Numbered from the stretch's first letter, positions 8,431-17,412 are shown. The stretch is DNA of 64,000 nucleotides from Novosphingobium silvae (GCF_009856825.1 NZ_WVTD01000002.1:62001-126000); one strand, 5' to 3'. Notes: generated by a model not told the origin, from the sequence alone. Numbers and translations: made by a program.

Positions 8431-10191
8431 TTAGATCCCGAGGCCGCGCTCGCGGCCCAGCGTCCAGTCGATGCCCCCGCCGGCGCGGACGACGCCCGAC
8501 ACCTGTCGGCCGAGTTGCTGTTCGAGGGTGCTGGCCCACGGCACGAGCCGGAAGCCGAGCCCGTCGTCGATCATGGCGAAGCGGCCTGACGCGAGCGCGA
8601 GGCGCTGGCGCACGGTGCCGGCGATCTTCTCGCCGGACGCGGCGGGGCGATAGGCAAGGCCGGTCTCCCCCGCGATCTTCGCCCCAACCGCGTCCAGCTC
8701 GCGCTTGCGGAGCGTGTCGAGCATCCCGCGCTCGAACACCGTCCGCTCGCCGAACCTGCGCGCCAGCCCTTCCTTGACGAGATGGTCGGTGCGCGCATCC
8801 ATCGCACGGCGCACCTCCGCGCCGAACCCGCCGTCTGCGACGCGCGCGCCGCGCTCGATCAGCCTGTGGTCTAGCCAGGTCGCGCCGGGCGCTTTCACCT
8901 GCGCGGCAAGGTCTATGTCCGACCGCGTGGCTAGCACCAGCGTCGGCTTCTCCTCGCCGGGCCGGCCGACGCCGCGCAACTCGACGATGCCGCCGAGCTT
9001 GGGGCTATGCTCCAGCGCCTCGACGCCCGGCAGGCGAACATGGTGGGTGCGCCCGTCCGTGCCGTCGATCACGGCATAGGCGGTGCCGGTCAGCTCGTCG
9101 TGCAACCCCTTGTCGATCAGCCTGCCGGCGATCGGCTTCTCGGGCGCACTGGTGACGACGGCGTAGCTGTCGAGCGGCCGGGCCTGCCCCCGATCCTTGA
9201 GCGCCGCGCCGATCGTGCGGATGATGTCGCCGCGCGCGCCCAGCTCGCGCAGCTTCGCCGCCGCACCTTCCGCGACCGCCCACTGGCCGGTATCCCCTTC
9301 GGCTGCGAGCCCCATCGTCTCCAGGTGCTGCAAGCGCCCGACCATCAAACGGCGGAGCCGCTGATCGTCCGGGCCGGGGCGCTCGGGGCGTAGGTCGATC
9401 ACGCCCAGCTCGTCGGCGGAACGCTGGATCTCGGTATCGAGCCGGGTCCAGCGTTCCGCCGTCAGCTCACGGTCGAGCGCGCGCTGCACCTCAAGTTCGG
9501 GCTTCGGCCCAAGCTCGGCGAAGGCCAAATCTTGCGCGCGCGAGCGGAGATTGTGGCTGATGTATTCGCGGGAGATGACGAGATCGGCGCCCTGATCGGT
9601 AACGCCGCGCACAAGCAGATGGACGTGCGGATTGTCGGTGTTCCAGTGGTCGACCGCGACCCAATCGAGCCGCGTGCCCAGGTCGGCCTCCATCTGCCGC
9701 ATCAGGTCGCGGGTGTATTCGCGTAGGTCGGTCAGCTCGGCGGCGTCCTCGGGCGACACGATGACCCGGAAATGGTGCCGGTCATCCTTGCACCGCGCGG
9801 TGAAACCGCGATCGTCGGCGTTGTCGCCGGCCGCGTCGAACATGCGCGTCGGCGAGCCGTCGCGGGTGACGCCTTCGCGCTTCAAATAAGAGACGTGCGC
9901 GGACAGCGGCGCCGAGCGCCGGCCACCCCGGCTTCGGGTGGTCACGGGCAGCATCTTGACCATTACGCGGCGGCCCGAGCCGAACAGGCGGCTGCGGGCG
10001 AACGCCGTGCGTCCCCGACCGAAGGTGGATTGCGCGCCACGGCGCGCTCCGCTGGCGCCGCCTCGCCGGCCGCCGCTATGGATCGCGGCGACCCGCAACA
10101 CCTCGGCGACCAGGCCGCGCGCATTGCGGCCCTGCGCCTTGCTGCGCTTGGCCTTGCCCGGCCGGACTCGGAACTCGCTGTCCTCGCTCAC
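8431..10191 (-). CDS. Conjugative relaxase, VirD2-like with DUF3363
   Basis: A 586-residue relaxase that should nick oriT and pilot the transferred strand. The N-terminal half has a candidate catalytic Tyr (HVSYLKREG, residue 102), paired His (RHHFRV, 139-140) and the metal-binding HxH motif (NPHVHLLV, 189-191); the C-terminal half is of the DUF3363 type. The start is taken as GTG at 10191 because it gives a conserved-looking basic N-terminus (SEDSEFRVRPGKAKRSKAQG); the open frame extends 237 codons further upstream, but that part crosses the intergenic region and another gene. It lies upstream of traG in the same orientation. Confidence 0.88.
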   Translation of the reverse strand: MSEDSEFRVRPGKAKRSKAQGRNARGLVAEVLRVAAIHSGGRRGGASGARRGAQSTFGRGRTAFARSRLFGSGRRVMVKMLPVTTRSRGGRRSAPLSAHVSYLKREGVTRDGSPTRMFDAAGDNADDRGFTARCKDDRHHFRVIVSPEDAAELTDLREYTRDLMRQMEADLGTRLDWVAVDHWNTDNPHVHLLVRGVTDQGADLVISREYISHNLRSRAQDLAFAELGPKPELEVQRALDRELTAERWTRLDTEIQRSADELGVIDLRPERPGPDDQRLRRLMVGRLQHLETMGLAAEGDTGQWAVAEGAAAKLRELGARGDIIRTIGAALKDRGQARPLDSYAVVTSAPEKPIAGRLIDKGLHDELTGTAYAVIDGTDGRTHHVRLPGVEALEHSPKLGGIVELRGVGRPGEEKPTLVLATRSDIDLAAQVKAPGATWLDHRLIERGARVADGGFGAEVRRAMDARTDHLVKEGLARRFGERTVFERGMLDTLRKRELDAVGAKIAGETGLAYRPAASGEKIAGTVRQRLALASGRFAMIDDGLGFRLVPWASTLEQQLGRQVSGVVRAGGGIDWTLGRERGLGI

Positions 10192-10429
10192 GGGCGGGCC
10201 GCTTTCGGCCGAAAATGGCCTGTGGTGCCATTCGAGGCATTGTTTTTGCTGTCTTTTCTCTTCCGCGCGGCACGCGCGCCGTCCGACGCCCCCGCGTGAA
10301 GCCACGGAAAAGCCACGGCTTTTCGGCTGAACGGGGCACTGCTTATATCTTGCAATCGTCTTCTCAGGCACTTTTCTCCCTGATCCGTCCTGATTTCCAT
10401 CCGGACTACCCCTCTGATCGCTGCGGCTA
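10192..10429. other. Candidate oriT / leader upstream of the relaxase gene
   Basis: A 238-base non-coding stretch between the relaxase start and the lytic transglycosylase stop. It contains a GCCACGG direct repeat (10301-10307 and 10312-10318), overlapping a perfect inverted repeat AAAAGCC-AC-GGCTTTT (10308-10323), then an AT-rich tract. Relaxase-adjacent non-coding regions with inverted repeats commonly hold oriT. No nic consensus can be assigned from the sequence alone. Confidence 0.4.
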
Positions 10430-11218
10430 TCATTGCGGTCGACCCGCGCCAGCGCGAGGAACGAAGATGCTGTCGATCGGCGTTGCGGCAGGCGGATTGG
10501 GTGAAGACAATTGGCCGACTGCGGACTGAGCGGTGGGTCTATCGGCCGCGGCGATCTCGTCCTTGGGTCGCGCCAAGTCAGCTTCTGTTGTGGCCGCGGA
10601 TGTGTGGACGAACAGCGCCGAACGACGCCAGGCGAAGCGATCAGGCGGTGCGACGACAGCCACTTCGACGACGCTATCGTTGCCGGTGATTGACCCAAGC
10701 CGCGCCAGATAGGCGACTGTTTCGGCGGGCAGCGGACGGCCACGCGAAAGGTAGTCGTCGTAGCGTCCCGGTCCGGCATTGTACGCCGCCAGCATTGCGC
10801 TCGCATTGCCGTATCGGTCGTGCATTTCGCGCAGATAGGCAGCGCCCGCCGTGATGTTGTCGCGCACATCGAAAGGATCGGCTCCGAGACCATGGCGCGC
10901 ACGAAGCTGTGCCCAGGTTCTGGGCATAATCTGCATCAGGCCCATAGCCCCCGCGCGCGAAACTGCACGGGGATTGCCAGCACTTTCGACCCGCATCACA
11001 GCCCAGATCCAAGCCTCGGGAATGCCGAACCGCCGCGCCGCGTCAGCGACATGCGGCGCATATGGATGAGTAACGGCGGACGGCGCAGGCGGCTGGTTGG
11101 TTTCCTGCGCCAACGCCGGTGCCTGGCTGATCGGCAACGCGGCCAGCAGTGCGGCGGCGCCGAGCGATGCGGCACGCAAACGCAGGTTCAAAGGCCTATG
11201 GATTGCGGCAGGACGCAT
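10430..11218 (-). CDS. Lytic transglycosylase of the conjugation apparatus
   Basis: A 262-residue exported SLT-type lytic transglycosylase that opens peptidoglycan for the T4SS. It has a signal peptide (ending about PALAQE), the catalytic Glu in AVMRVESAGNP, and the family motifs AMGLMQIMP and AYNAGPGRYDDY. I prefer ATG 11218 because an AGGA lies 8 bases upstream and it sits just after the DUF736 stop; an in-frame start at 11236 is also possible. The C-terminal ~80 residues are low complexity and Ala/Pro rich. Confidence 0.88.
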   Translation of the reverse strand: MRPAAIHRPLNLRLRAASLGAAALLAALPISQAPALAQETNQPPAPSAVTHPYAPHVADAARRFGIPEAWIWAVMRVESAGNPRAVSRAGAMGLMQIMPRTWAQLRARHGLGADPFDVRDNITAGAAYLREMHDRYGNASAMLAAYNAGPGRYDDYLSRGRPLPAETVAYLARLGSITGNDSVVEVAVVAPPDRFAWRRSALFVHTSAATTEADLARPKDEIAAADRPTAQSAVGQLSSPNPPAATPIDSIFVPRAGAGRPQ

Positions 11219-11222
11219 CGGC

Positions 11223-11558
11223 TCAGTCCTGCTCACGGGCGGTGCGCGGGCGGTTCCAGCTCAGCGACCACGACGCCGGATCGTTGGCATTCTGGAACAG
11301 TGCCGCGCGGATCGGCTGCGGAAAGCTGGGATCGTCGATGCGCAGCGAGACGTAATCACCGGCCCGCTCGCCGCTCTCGTTCCAGCCCGCACCCACTTCC
11401 GGCCCTTCGCCGTCATTGCCGCGATGGACACGCCAATCTGGTGATTTGTCGGCACCGCCGGGTTCAACCAGGATGAGCGAGATGCGGATATCGAGCGTCG
11501 CCGTTTCGATCACGCCTTCGAAGCCTTTGTCAGTGCGGATGAAGCTGCCGATCTGCAT
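11223..11558 (-). CDS. DUF736 protein (first copy)
   Basis: A 111-residue member of DUF736, a small family almost confined to alphaproteobacterial conjugative elements. Recognisable blocks are the start MQIGSFIRTDKGFEGVIET, the AGWNESGERAGDYVSLRIDD core and the final LSWNRP. Its role is unknown. It lies between traF and the lytic transglycosylase in the tra operon. A second, diverged DUF736 gene lies at 14773-15102. Confidence 0.85.
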   Translation of the reverse strand: MQIGSFIRTDKGFEGVIETATLDIRISLILVEPGGADKSPDWRVHRGNDGEGPEVGAGWNESGERAGDYVSLRIDDPSFPQPIRAALFQNANDPASWSLSWNRPRTAREQD

Positions 11559-11592
11559 GAGAAAGTTCCTTTCGATTGAAGTGGGCGCGAGG

Positions 11593-12138
11593 TCAGCGCC
11601 AAGTCAGTGGCGCGTCGGGCGTGGCTCGAGTGAGGATCGGGATGGCGCGGCCGAGCACGGTTGCTGTCGGCAGAGGGCCGAAGTAGCGGCCGTCGAGGCT
11701 GTCGGGATGCGCGGGGTTGAGAAGCAACAGCTCGTCGGCTTCAAGCGTCCGGCAGCCGCGCCAGACGGGAAGCGGACGTGCAAGCCGGTCGTGTGTCAGT
11801 GCAAGCGTGACCGGCTGTCCGTCGACGGTCACCGTGCCGCCGATCCGGCAGACGCGCTGCCCTGCCTTGGCAGCGACATGCTTCAACAGCGGCACGTTTT
11901 CGCCGAGATATCCGCGCGCCGCCATCCAGCGGCCAATTCGCTGCGGCGGTGCGACGGCGACCAGCGCTCCGAGCGGCGGATCGGTGTCGGGCAGTATACT
12001 ATAAAGCCCGATCGGCGCGCTCGCACTGGCGTTCCAGACGACGCGCGGCAGCGGATCGGTAACCGCAATTGCTGCGAATGACAGGGCGAACGAAGCAGCC
12101 GCAACCGCCGTCGCGCGGGCATAGAAACGGCGGGTCAT
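11593..12138 (-). CDS. traF: TraF-type S26 signal peptidase
   Basis: A 181-residue membrane peptidase of the S26 family with one N-terminal membrane helix (about 8-28), the catalytic Ser region SASAPIGLY (residues about 38-46), the VPLLKHVAAK segment with the probable general-base Lys, and the C-terminal DSLDGRYFGPL block. TraF matures and cyclises TrbC-type pilins. ATG 12138 overlaps the DUF2840 stop as ATGA. Confidence 0.88.
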   Translation of the reverse strand: MTRRFYARATAVAAASFALSFAAIAVTDPLPRVVWNASASAPIGLYSILPDTDPPLGALVAVAPPQRIGRWMAARGYLGENVPLLKHVAAKAGQRVCRIGGTVTVDGQPVTLALTHDRLARPLPVWRGCRTLEADELLLLNPAHPDSLDGRYFGPLPTATVLGRAIPILTRATPDAPLTWR

Positions 12139-12641
12139 CCTTCGATCTCCCGACGCTTGAGCCACGCACGATGGCGCTCCATCGTGTACGCACGCGGCTG
12201 ATGTCCGGCGGCAATGCGGTTGTGGACGTGCCGCCAATGGTCGGGCGCGGCGTCGCAGGGATCGACGCCTGCGGTGTCCACAACCTCGATATGGCCGAGC
12301 ACCTGGGAGACCTTTGGCCAGCCCTCTATGGTGAGCAGGATTTCGCCGCCGGGCTGCACGGATGGTAGCGTCGTGAATGGTTCACCGGCACCGACCGCGC
12401 GCACGATGTCGATACGCGAGCTGACTGTGCCATAGTCGTTGGCGGTCCAGCGCACGAATGCGAAGACGGCGCCGGGACGGAAGCTGACGATGCGGCGACG
12501 ACGATCGACGATCTCGTCCTTGGCGATCCGACCGAAGCGTATCCAATGCTCAACCCGCTTCTCGATCCACGTCAGTTGAACGTGGGTCATGCTGTCAGGA
12601 CGCGGCGCGCCGTGTCCATTATGTGTGGGCGAGACGGTCAT
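12135..12641 (-). CDS. DUF2840 protein
   Basis: A 168-residue protein of DUF2840, recognised by LTWIEKRVEHWIRFGRIA, the RRRRIVSFRPGAVFAFVRW block and the conserved ending RAYTMERHRAWLKRREI. It is a standard passenger of the traF region in this ICE type; no biochemical function is known. The start overlaps the AlpA-like gene's stop (ATGA at 12641); an alternative ATG 51 bases downstream begins just before the conserved block. Confidence 0.82.
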   Translation of the reverse strand: MTVSPTHNGHGAPRPDSMTHVQLTWIEKRVEHWIRFGRIAKDEIVDRRRRIVSFRPGAVFAFVRWTANDYGTVSSRIDIVRAVGAGEPFTTLPSVQPGGEILLTIEGWPKVSQVLGHIEVVDTAGVDPCDAAPDHWRHVHNRIAAGHQPRAYTMERHRAWLKRREIEG

Positions 12642-12904
12642 TGCCGACTCCGCGCGAAGGGCGAGTTGGCGCGCGGAAGCAGGTCGTTCTGGCCCGGCTC
12701 GCTGGTTGAATTCTTGGTGCCGAGATCGGCCCAGGCCTGAAGGTCGTCGACCGAATAGACCACCCTCCCGCCGATGCGGCGATAGGTTGGCCCGGTCCCG
12801 AAATAGCGGTGCTTTTCCAGGGTCCGTCCGGATAGCCCCAAGAAGCGGGCAGCTTCCGGTGTCCGCAGATAGCGGGGCGGCAGATTATGCGTCGTATCAG
12901 GCAA
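12638..12904 (-). CDS. AlpA/MerR-like helix-turn-helix protein (excisionase-type)
   Basis: An 88-residue protein with a winged-helix-type HTH (LRTPEAARFLGLSGRTLEKH, then YRRIGGRVVYSVDDLQAW), as in AlpA/Xis-like regulators. It starts at TTG 12904: an AGGAG stands 7 bases before it and the product then begins LPDTTHNLPPRYLRT, the conserved start in these elements. An upstream ATG would add an unrelated tail. In this position the family is thought to regulate transfer or excision. Confidence 0.82.
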   Translation of the reverse strand: MPDTTHNLPPRYLRTPEAARFLGLSGRTLEKHRYFGTGPTYRRIGGRVVYSVDDLQAWADLGTKNSTSEPGQNDLLPRANSPFARSRQ

Positions 12905-13030
12905 GGTCGGACTCCTGCGGTCGGGGGTGGCAGGAGGCGAAAATGACGAAGCGCGCCCGGAGAGGTGGAGTATGAAGATTTGTGATCGCGGGGATGTGAC
13001 CACCCCTGCCCGAGACCCGCGAAAGCCGGT

Positions 13031-13814
13031 TCAGCGGATACGCAGCAGCTTGCGATAGTCGCCGTTCATCAGCGCTGTGGCGTCGCGGACGAGCCGGATT
13101 GCGAACGACCGCCCAGCCGATGTCTTCCATTCGGTCGCTGGCAGTTCGGCGTCATCTTCGCGGCCCATAGCGGCGGCAATCTGGCGATAGCTCGCCCCTG
13201 ACATGCGCAAATCGAGCGCCTGAAGCATCATGGCCAGGCGTGCTTGCCGGTAGCGGGTAAGCGGCCATCCGCGTGCTGGCGGCCCCGATTGCTTGCCGAA
13301 CAATCGGCGATGGAAGCGCAGCAGGCTCGTCACCCGCGTCGTGAAATCCTTGTCGAGTGGGATGATCGCCGCCAGCGGCTGACCAGGCGTCGGATCGCGC
13401 AGCCAGAGCGAATGTGCGCCGTCCCGGTCAGCCACCACGACGTGCCGGCCCTCGACCCCGGCCTGATCGGCTAGCAGCGCGCCCAGCTTCAGCGGATCAA
13501 CAGCTTTGGCATTGCCAAATCCGTCCGGCGCAGCATCAAGAATGACGGTGACGGCGGTCAGCTCGGGCCGCCAGATCACTGTGTCGGCAAGCTCGGCCGG
13601 CGCATAGGCGAAAGGACAACCCCCAGCGCCGCGCGAATGCGGCTTCAGCGGCTTGGCGTGAAATTCCACTTCGCGCGATCCGCTGCTCCATCTGCGCATG
13701 TTCGGCGCGGTAGCTGCGGTTGCGCTTCAGAAATTCGGCGGCGAGTTCGGCGCGACCGAGCGTCTCGGCCGCCTTCTCACTGCCATTGGTACGCTTGTTC
13801 GACGACCCAGGCAT
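13031..13814 (-). pseudogene. DUF6499-DUF2285 regulator, split by a +1 frameshift
   Basis: Two overlapping reading frames together make one ICE regulator. The first (from ATG 13814) carries the DUF6499 N-terminal region (AAEFLKRNRSYRAEH ... FARRWG). The second (ending 13031) carries the DUF2285 region ending WKTSAGRSFAIRLVRDATALMNGDYRKLL. The frames meet at a run of five G (minus strand; forward C run 13620-13624), where removing one base would join RRWG to CPFAYAPAEL. It is either a disabled gene, a slippage site, or a base-calling error in the homopolymer. The downstream frame could also be translated alone from ATG 13699, but that would lose the N-terminal domain. Confidence 0.72.
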
Positions 13815-13947
13815 GACAGTCTCCTGGCCGCGACCATCGCGGCCCGCGGACCAGAGCGTGGCAATGCGTTTGCGTATCGAAAAGCGTCAAAGCTGCATGC
13901 TGCCATGCACGCGATGCGCTGACGTTTCGCCAAAATGGATTGTAACG

Positions 13948-14217
13948 TTAATGCTTTAGCTCGCCCTCACGTGCCAGTAGATGGGCGTATCCGACCTCGG
14001 TCATCCACCGCGCGCGGGCCAGGTGACTGGCGTGCATCCGCTCGGCGCGCTCGGGTTCGAGGCCTGGATCGATGTCGAAAATGACTGCGGCCGCCTCTCG
14101 CCAATCGGCTCCGTCGGCGTCAGCGTCGAGCAATCGCAGATAGTCTGTGAGGTGCGCCTCGTCATAGGGCGTGATCGCCGGAAGCTCAGGCGCAACGTCG
14201 TCGAAGCGGCAGCTCAT
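13948..14217 (-). CDS. Small conserved ICE protein, unnamed family
   Basis: An 89-residue acidic-then-helical protein with the block YDEAHLTDYLRLLDADADGA and the ending SHLARARWMTEVGYAHLL, both familiar in proteins encoded next to DUF6499/DUF2285 genes in sphingomonad ICEs. I cannot assign a function. It is the first gene of the minus-strand run leading to the tra genes and faces the divergent XRE gene across a region with two palindromes. Confidence 0.7.
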   Translation of the reverse strand: MSCRFDDVAPELPAITPYDEAHLTDYLRLLDADADGADWREAAAVIFDIDPGLEPERAERMHASHLARARWMTEVGYAHLLAREGELKH

Positions 14218-14464
14218 GGCAACGAATTCCCCCTCTTGCCCGCGACTGCAATAACAGAACTACCGCCGGAAAATACTTGCAAGTCATGCATAGCTGAACG
14301 CACCTTTTGCAGCGTCAAGATCAAAATCCGGACGGCGCTCCTTTGGTGCGAAGCCGAACGCGGTGTCAATTTGCCAGTGCATTTCACCGACATGACCTCC
14401 TTAGATTCTCTTTGTAGAGAATACTCCGTGGTTGAATCCTCTGCAATGATTGCCTTTCGTATTC
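14218..14464. promoter_or_regulatory. Divergent control region with two palindromes (candidate XRE operators)
   Basis: The AT-richer 247-base interval lies between the minus-strand tra-side genes and the plus-strand XRE gene. It contains ACTTGCAAGT (14275-14284), a perfect 10-base palindrome, and ATTCTCT-TTGT-AGAGAAT (14405-14422), a perfect 7-base inverted repeat. The second lies about 42 bases before the XRE start codon, a natural autorepression site. Promoter elements are not assigned. Confidence 0.55.
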
Positions 14465-14689
14465 ATGGAAATACGAGAGGTTTTGGCCGCAAACTTGCGC
14501 CGCGCTCGCCGAGTCGCTGGCCTGTCGCAGGAAGAGTTGGCGCATCGGGCGGAAATCGACCGAACCTACATCAGCGCGCTCGAACGGTGCGTTTATTCGG
14601 CGGGGATCGACGTGGTCGACCGACTGGCACGCGAACTGGGGCTTGAAGCTGCCGACTTGCTTCGCCGGCCCGATCGTGACGGGGAATAA
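14465..14689 (+). CDS. XRE-family transcriptional regulator of the ICE
   Basis: A 74-residue HTH_3 (lambda-repressor type) protein: VLAANLRRARRVAGLSQEEL, then the recognition helix IDRTYISALER and a final LGLEAADLL. Small XRE proteins divergent from the transfer operon act as the main ICE repressors. I use ATG 14465 (MEIREVL); a start at 14450 would add five residues. A strong GC hairpin follows the gene. The downstream-facing operator palindrome supports autoregulation. Confidence 0.85.
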   Translation: MEIREVLAANLRRARRVAGLSQEELAHRAEIDRTYISALERCVYSAGIDVVDRLARELGLEAADLLRRPDRDGE

Positions 14690-14735
14690 CGCCCGTCGCG
14701 GTTTGATCCGATGTGCGCCCTTCAGAAAGCGAAGA

Positions 14736-14761
14736 GCCCCGCCCGGTGGACCGGGCGGGGC
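14736..14761. terminator. GC-rich hairpin between convergent genes
   Basis: Eleven-base perfect stem GCCCCGCCCGG/CCGGGCGGGGC with a four-base loop, between the XRE gene (plus) and the second DUF736 gene (minus). The position between convergent genes suggests a bidirectional terminator; there is no long T run on either side. Confidence 0.6.
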
Positions 14762-14772
14762 GTATGGCCGGA

Positions 14773-15102
14773 TCAACCGTCGCTGCGGCGACCGTTTGGG
14801 CGCGACCAGATGAGGCTGAAGGTCTCGCCGCCCTCATCATCGAAGAGGTTGGCGTAGATCGGGGCGTTGAAGCTGGGATCGTCGAGCTTGACTGCGAGAT
14901 AGTCGCGGCCTTCGTTCGAGGTCTTGCTCCAGGCGGCACCGATCTCGGCGCGGTTGACCAGAACCCGGTGCGATGGCGCGTTGTCGTTGGTGCGGGTGTC
15001 CTGCGGGATGATGCGGACGCCCTTGGCCTGAACCGAGAGGGTGACGATTTCGCCGGTGTATTCGCCGGAAGCCGTCTTCTTGAAGGTGCCGATGGTTGCC
15101 AT
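14773..15102 (-). CDS. DUF736 protein (second copy)
   Basis: A 109-residue DUF736 member (start MATIGTFKKTASGEYTGEI; core GAAWSKTSNEGRDYLAVKLDD; ending FSLIWSRPNG). It keeps the family pattern seen in the copy at 11223-11558 but differs at most positions, so it is an old duplicate or a separately acquired copy. It stands alone, between a terminator hairpin and a 489-base non-coding stretch. Function unknown. Confidence 0.85.
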   Translation of the reverse strand: MATIGTFKKTASGEYTGEIVTLSVQAKGVRIIPQDTRTNDNAPSHRVLVNRAEIGAAWSKTSNEGRDYLAVKLDDPSFNAPIYANLFDDEGGETFSLIWSRPNGRRSDG

Positions 15103-15591
15103 GATGAAGTTCCTTTCCTTGGATCGAACCGCCCGATTGCGGTCTCGATGGGTGATCCAAAGGCCGGGACGGACGCCGCCGCACCGCTTGCGGCCGCAGC
15201 ATCAGCGGAGGGCGGTGGGTGGCGAGTTTCTTGTCTCGCGAGGAATGACCGAAGGTCAGGGGAAGAAAGTTGCAAGCCCGCCGTTGCGGCTAGGTGGACG
15301 AGGCGAAGCCGGTCCTGGCCAGATCAAACCCGTGAAGAGATCGCTTTTAGGTGGGACGCCAAAAGAGAGATTAATGCTGGAAAACACTGCGCAAAAGCAG
15401 CGGCTCGGATATCCACCATTCGATCACATTGATCGCCAAGCCGACGCGTAATGGTGAACTTCGCGGGCAACCGAGATGACGTCATCAGATCGGCCAATCT
15501 GTCATTTAGACAAGTAACAAGACACCGATCCGAGCTGAGGTTGGAAACACCAATGTCTATTAAGAGCATGCGAAGGTCGTCGTCGCCCCGT
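15103..15591. other. Non-coding stretch between DUF736 and the CBASS operon end
   Basis: No convincing gene in 489 bases. The first part (about 15215-15300) resembles the leader of the DUF2493 gene near 25290-25400: both contain a TTTCTT ... AAGAAAGT inverted-repeat theme and a GGGGAAGAAAGT block. The second part is visibly AT-richer than the flanking ICE genes, matching the composition shift into the CBASS island. Confidence 0.4.
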
Positions 15592-17412
15592 CTACGGGCG
15601 GCACACCACATATCCCCGGACGCCCATCTCAACACAGGCCGAGAAGTAGCTCATCAATAGCCAATAAAGTTGGACGAAGTGTGGTGTAGGCGCTGTGCCC
15701 TGCGCGACTGCGGCCAGGACGCCTTCGACCTGCGCGCGGCTGAGCGAGGACGTCACGATGAACACCCGCTGGAGCACATCCGGAGCGGCGCGCACCGCGT
15801 CGAGCTTCCCAGAAATCTCATTCGGGGTACCACCGCGGATTATTCGGGCAATGTCGGTTTGGACGCCGTTGTTGCGATACCGGTCGTCCCAGCCAGCCAA
15901 CTTGTTGGGGAGCATATCGGCGGGCAGGCTCATCCGGCCAAGGTTCTTAATCGCTTGGCCGACCGATTCGTGAAAGGCCGACGCGCTGAGCGACTGGTTG
16001 CCGTGCTTCGCATGGTAGAAGCTGATCATGGTTGGGTTGCTTTGCGTACTGACCCCAATAAAGTCTGCCCATTCGTCACCGAGATCATCGCAGAGCAGCA
16101 CGTCGTCCCCGTCCGCGATCGTATCGACCACCGAGCGGAACACGCAGCCTTGCGCAAACTCGACTTGACCAACCTCGAACGCGCCCTTTTCGCTGGTGGT
16201 TTGGGCAAGCGATGCGTCGACCCGGAGATGCGCGAGCAGCGAGGTCGCGCCGCCAGCCAGCGCCTCGTCTCGGAAAAGTGCTCCGTCGATATAAGCAAGG
16301 GCAAGGTCGCTGAAGAGGACCGTGAACAGATTTTCCCGGTCAAGGTATCGCGATAGCGGCACTGCATCAGCGTCCTCGCCAAGGGGCTGGCTACGCCTCT
16401 CTACTGAGATGTCGGCGATCAATGGGAGATCGAGGCCCCGTAACGCGATCCGCGTTGCGCCAATACGCAGCGAGGCAATCGGAGTGTGTCCATCGTCGTC
16501 GCGGACCTCGTAAATGCTGCGACGGCGGACCACCGGAAAAGCTGGTTCAAGCGTCGCTAGTACGGCTCCGGCTTCGGGCTGTGGCAATTCCTCAACCCCA
16601 TTCGCGCTTTCACGGATCAGGCGGATCCCGTTCTCGGCGGTGTATAGTGCGTCGGCCAGGCCTATCGTGTCGATACCTACAAATGTCGGTCGGACATCGG
16701 TCGGCAGCGCGGTCAGTTCAATAGGGCGCGCAAAATTGCGGATAAAACCAGCAACTACTCCGGCGTCGGCTTGGAGCAGCTCCGAAATCTGGACGGCCCA
16801 GGCGACGGTCTCTTCAACTCCGGCGCGATCGGCGCGCAGTGAAATCCGGCCGGTGGTCGGTGTGGCAGAATACACGCCGTCGTCACGCCGGACGCTATAG
16901 GCCTGGGGAATGAAGCGGCTAGCACTGCTGGTCGCTACTGCGTTCTCGAGGTCGCGCGCCTCTAGCGATTTTGACCGCAAGGCAAGCGGCGAAATCGACA
17001 TGTTGCGCAGACGAAGCTTTTCGAACACCGCGTCCTGCCTGGCGATTGCGCGCTCGATCCGCTCATTGGCGATCTTGCCGAGATAGGCGGTCTTGAACGC
17101 CGAGGGCAGGTCGAGACCGGATTTGAACACGGCAATGTACGGGCCATGCTCGACGATTAGCGCAAAGCCATATACCCGCTCGACAACATTGGCTTCCGGG
17201 GCAAGGAACGACACATCGCGTTCGTGCGAGAAGCAGATTGCCGAATAACGGGCGTCGCCGAGCGCGACCCGATCGGCTCGGAAAAGATTGCGCGAGGGTT
17301 GGCGCGCCTGTGCGCGCATTGTTGTGAAGAGCCGGTTGATTGCATCGTTCGATAACCGGCGCCTGCGCTGGTGGAAAAATCCCGATTGCGCAATTTCAAG
17401 ATGGTCGATCAT
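15592..17412 (-). CDS. Uncharacterised 606-residue protein at the end of the CBASS operon
   Basis: I do not recognise this family. The protein is 606 residues, with no signal peptide and no clear membrane helix. The N-terminal part (about 75-150) has a beta-rich stretch ending in helices; the central part has YEVRDDDGHTPIASLRIGAT; the C-terminal third has DDVLLCDDLGDEWADFIGV followed by PTMISFYHAKHG, an arrangement of acidic residues and a conserved-looking His/Lys that could be catalytic or nucleotide-binding. Its ATG overlaps the stop of the DUF2235 gene (ATGA), so it is translationally coupled to the CBASS operon. It could be a second effector, an accessory to the hydrolase, or an independent defence gene. 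Confidence 0.6.
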   Translation of the reverse strand: MIDHLEIAQSGFFHQRRRRLSNDAINRLFTTMRAQARQPSRNLFRADRVALGDARYSAICFSHERDVSFLAPEANVVERVYGFALIVEHGPYIAVFKSGLDLPSAFKTAYLGKIANERIERAIARQDAVFEKLRLRNMSISPLALRSKSLEARDLENAVATSSASRFIPQAYSVRRDDGVYSATPTTGRISLRADRAGVEETVAWAVQISELLQADAGVVAGFIRNFARPIELTALPTDVRPTFVGIDTIGLADALYTAENGIRLIRESANGVEELPQPEAGAVLATLEPAFPVVRRRSIYEVRDDDGHTPIASLRIGATRIALRGLDLPLIADISVERRSQPLGEDADAVPLSRYLDRENLFTVLFSDLALAYIDGALFRDEALAGGATSLLAHLRVDASLAQTTSEKGAFEVGQVEFAQGCVFRSVVDTIADGDDVLLCDDLGDEWADFIGVSTQSNPTMISFYHAKHGNQSLSASAFHESVGQAIKNLGRMSLPADMLPNKLAGWDDRYRNNGVQTDIARIIRGGTPNEISGKLDAVRAAPDVLQRVFIVTSSLSRAQVEGVLAAVAQGTAPTPHFVQLYWLLMSYFSACVEMGVRGYVVCRP

